DNA from: RGIG5050 sp045636065
GTDB taxonomy: Bacteria > Verrucomicrobiota > Kiritimatiellia > RFP12 > UBA1067
Reading direction: 5' to 3'
DNA: 64,000 bases
Assembly: GCA_045636065.1 (NCBI GenBank)
Contig: JAZTWW010000015.1
Location: forward strand, 1 to 64,000
Part shown: in pieces, positions 63,786 to 64,000 of the stretch
Position numbering within the stretch: position 1 is the first letter of the stretch
Layout of the letters: each line of letters starts with the position of its first letter
Notes under the pieces: model-generated
The model's input: only the letters and a program-made list of their open reading frames with translations
The model's database searches: none
What the model was told of the DNA's origin: nothing
Made by a program: the position numbers and the translations under genes

Positions 63786-64000
63786 ATGGACCACCTCATA
63801 GAGATAAGGGATCTCAGGAAGATATACAACGTCGGCGGCGAGCCGGTGGCCGCCCTCGATGGGGTCAGCCTTTCGATAGACAGCGGCGAGTTCGTTGCGA
63901 TCATGGGCTCCAGCGGAAGCGGCAAGTCCACGATGCTGAACATCCTCGGCTGCCTCGACGCGCCCACATCGGGGAGCTATCTTCTCGACGGCATCGAGGT
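63786..64000 (+). CDS. ABC transporter ATP-binding protein (partial, runs off the window end)
   Basis: The first 71 codons of a MacB/LolD-type ATPase. LIEIRDLRKIYNVGGEPVAA begins the domain and Walker A reads MGSSGSGKSTML near residue 38, followed by NILGCLDAPTSGSYLLDG. This subfamily drives lipoprotein release or efflux with FtsX-like permeases; the partner would lie beyond the window. AGGGGGGAAG precedes the ATG. Confidence 0.88.
   Translation, partial: MDHLIEIRDLRKIYNVGGEPVAALDGVSLSIDSGEFVAIMGSSGSGKSTMLNILGCLDAPTSGSYLLDGIE

Overview
This window is a chromosomal segment from a GC-rich, Gram-negative-type bacterium. It is almost entirely housekeeping genes, densely packed with ATGA/TGATG overlaps and mostly on the + strand; only 44708-47155 is on the - strand. 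The gene complement fits the PVC superphylum, most likely a gut-type Kiritimatiellota/Lentisphaerota lineage. The supporting features are a V/A-type ATPase operon with a DUF2764-like gene, a fused AroK-AroB, an archaeal-type LeuC, large secreted Ig-like proteins and a mucin-type glycosidase. This placement is inference from gene content; no rRNA is present. I saw no tRNA, rRNA, CRISPR array, prophage or transposase.

Layout: (1) 1-1930, an accessory pocket: an AAA/DUF4143 ATPase between two copies of a diverged non-coding repeat, plus a frameshifted gene remnant and a minisatellite. (2) 1930-8275, fabD, a TrkA/KtrA-like gene, gyrA, two acyl carrier proteins, and a three-part fusion (membrane + AMP ligase + hotdog dehydratase) that looks like aryl-polyene ApeG-ApeH-ApeI. 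(3) 8284-12490, V-ATPase subunits E, DUF2764-like, A and B, without D, I or K. (4) 12499-19066, two large exported proteins: an Ig-like/InlB-like surface protein and a probable GH84-GH110 fusion glycosidase. (5) 19112-27345, rpoD, a membrane-anchored RRM protein, aroKB, grpE, dnaJ, rsmE, a TIGR02757 protein and a nitroreductase. (6) 27420-32823, rpsT, pgk, an acyl-CoA ligase and two membrane proteins, one fused to a YrbL-like kinase. (7) 32824-33523, a long non-coding spacer with minisatellites and a large imperfect palindrome. (8) 33524-44698, leuCDB, pheS, tmk-holB-ricT, carB, queE, rmuC. (9) 44708-47155 (-), tgt, yajC and a LysM protein. (10) 47229-64000, a coiled-coil membrane protein, a 57-aa lipoprotein, an RluA-family enzyme, flavodoxin, a phosphohexomutase, pcnB, a TPR protein, gdhA, an R/G-rich C2H2 zinc-finger protein, pheT, a candidate 6S RNA, an exported protein, a TrpR-like regulator, a SpoU methyltransferase, panC, an SDR epimerase and the start of an ABC transporter ATPase.

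Promoters are readable as TTGAnn-17/18-TATAAT boxes or extended TGGTATAAT boxes, matching the RpoD encoded here. Two genes (pcnB, tgt) have promoters so close to the ATG that their mRNAs should be leaderless. The best candidates for something new are the GH84-GH110 fusion, the ApeE/F + ApeGHI mini-cassette, the candidate 6S RNA with a promoter inside pheT, the membrane-tethered RRM protein and the R/G-rich zinc-finger protein.
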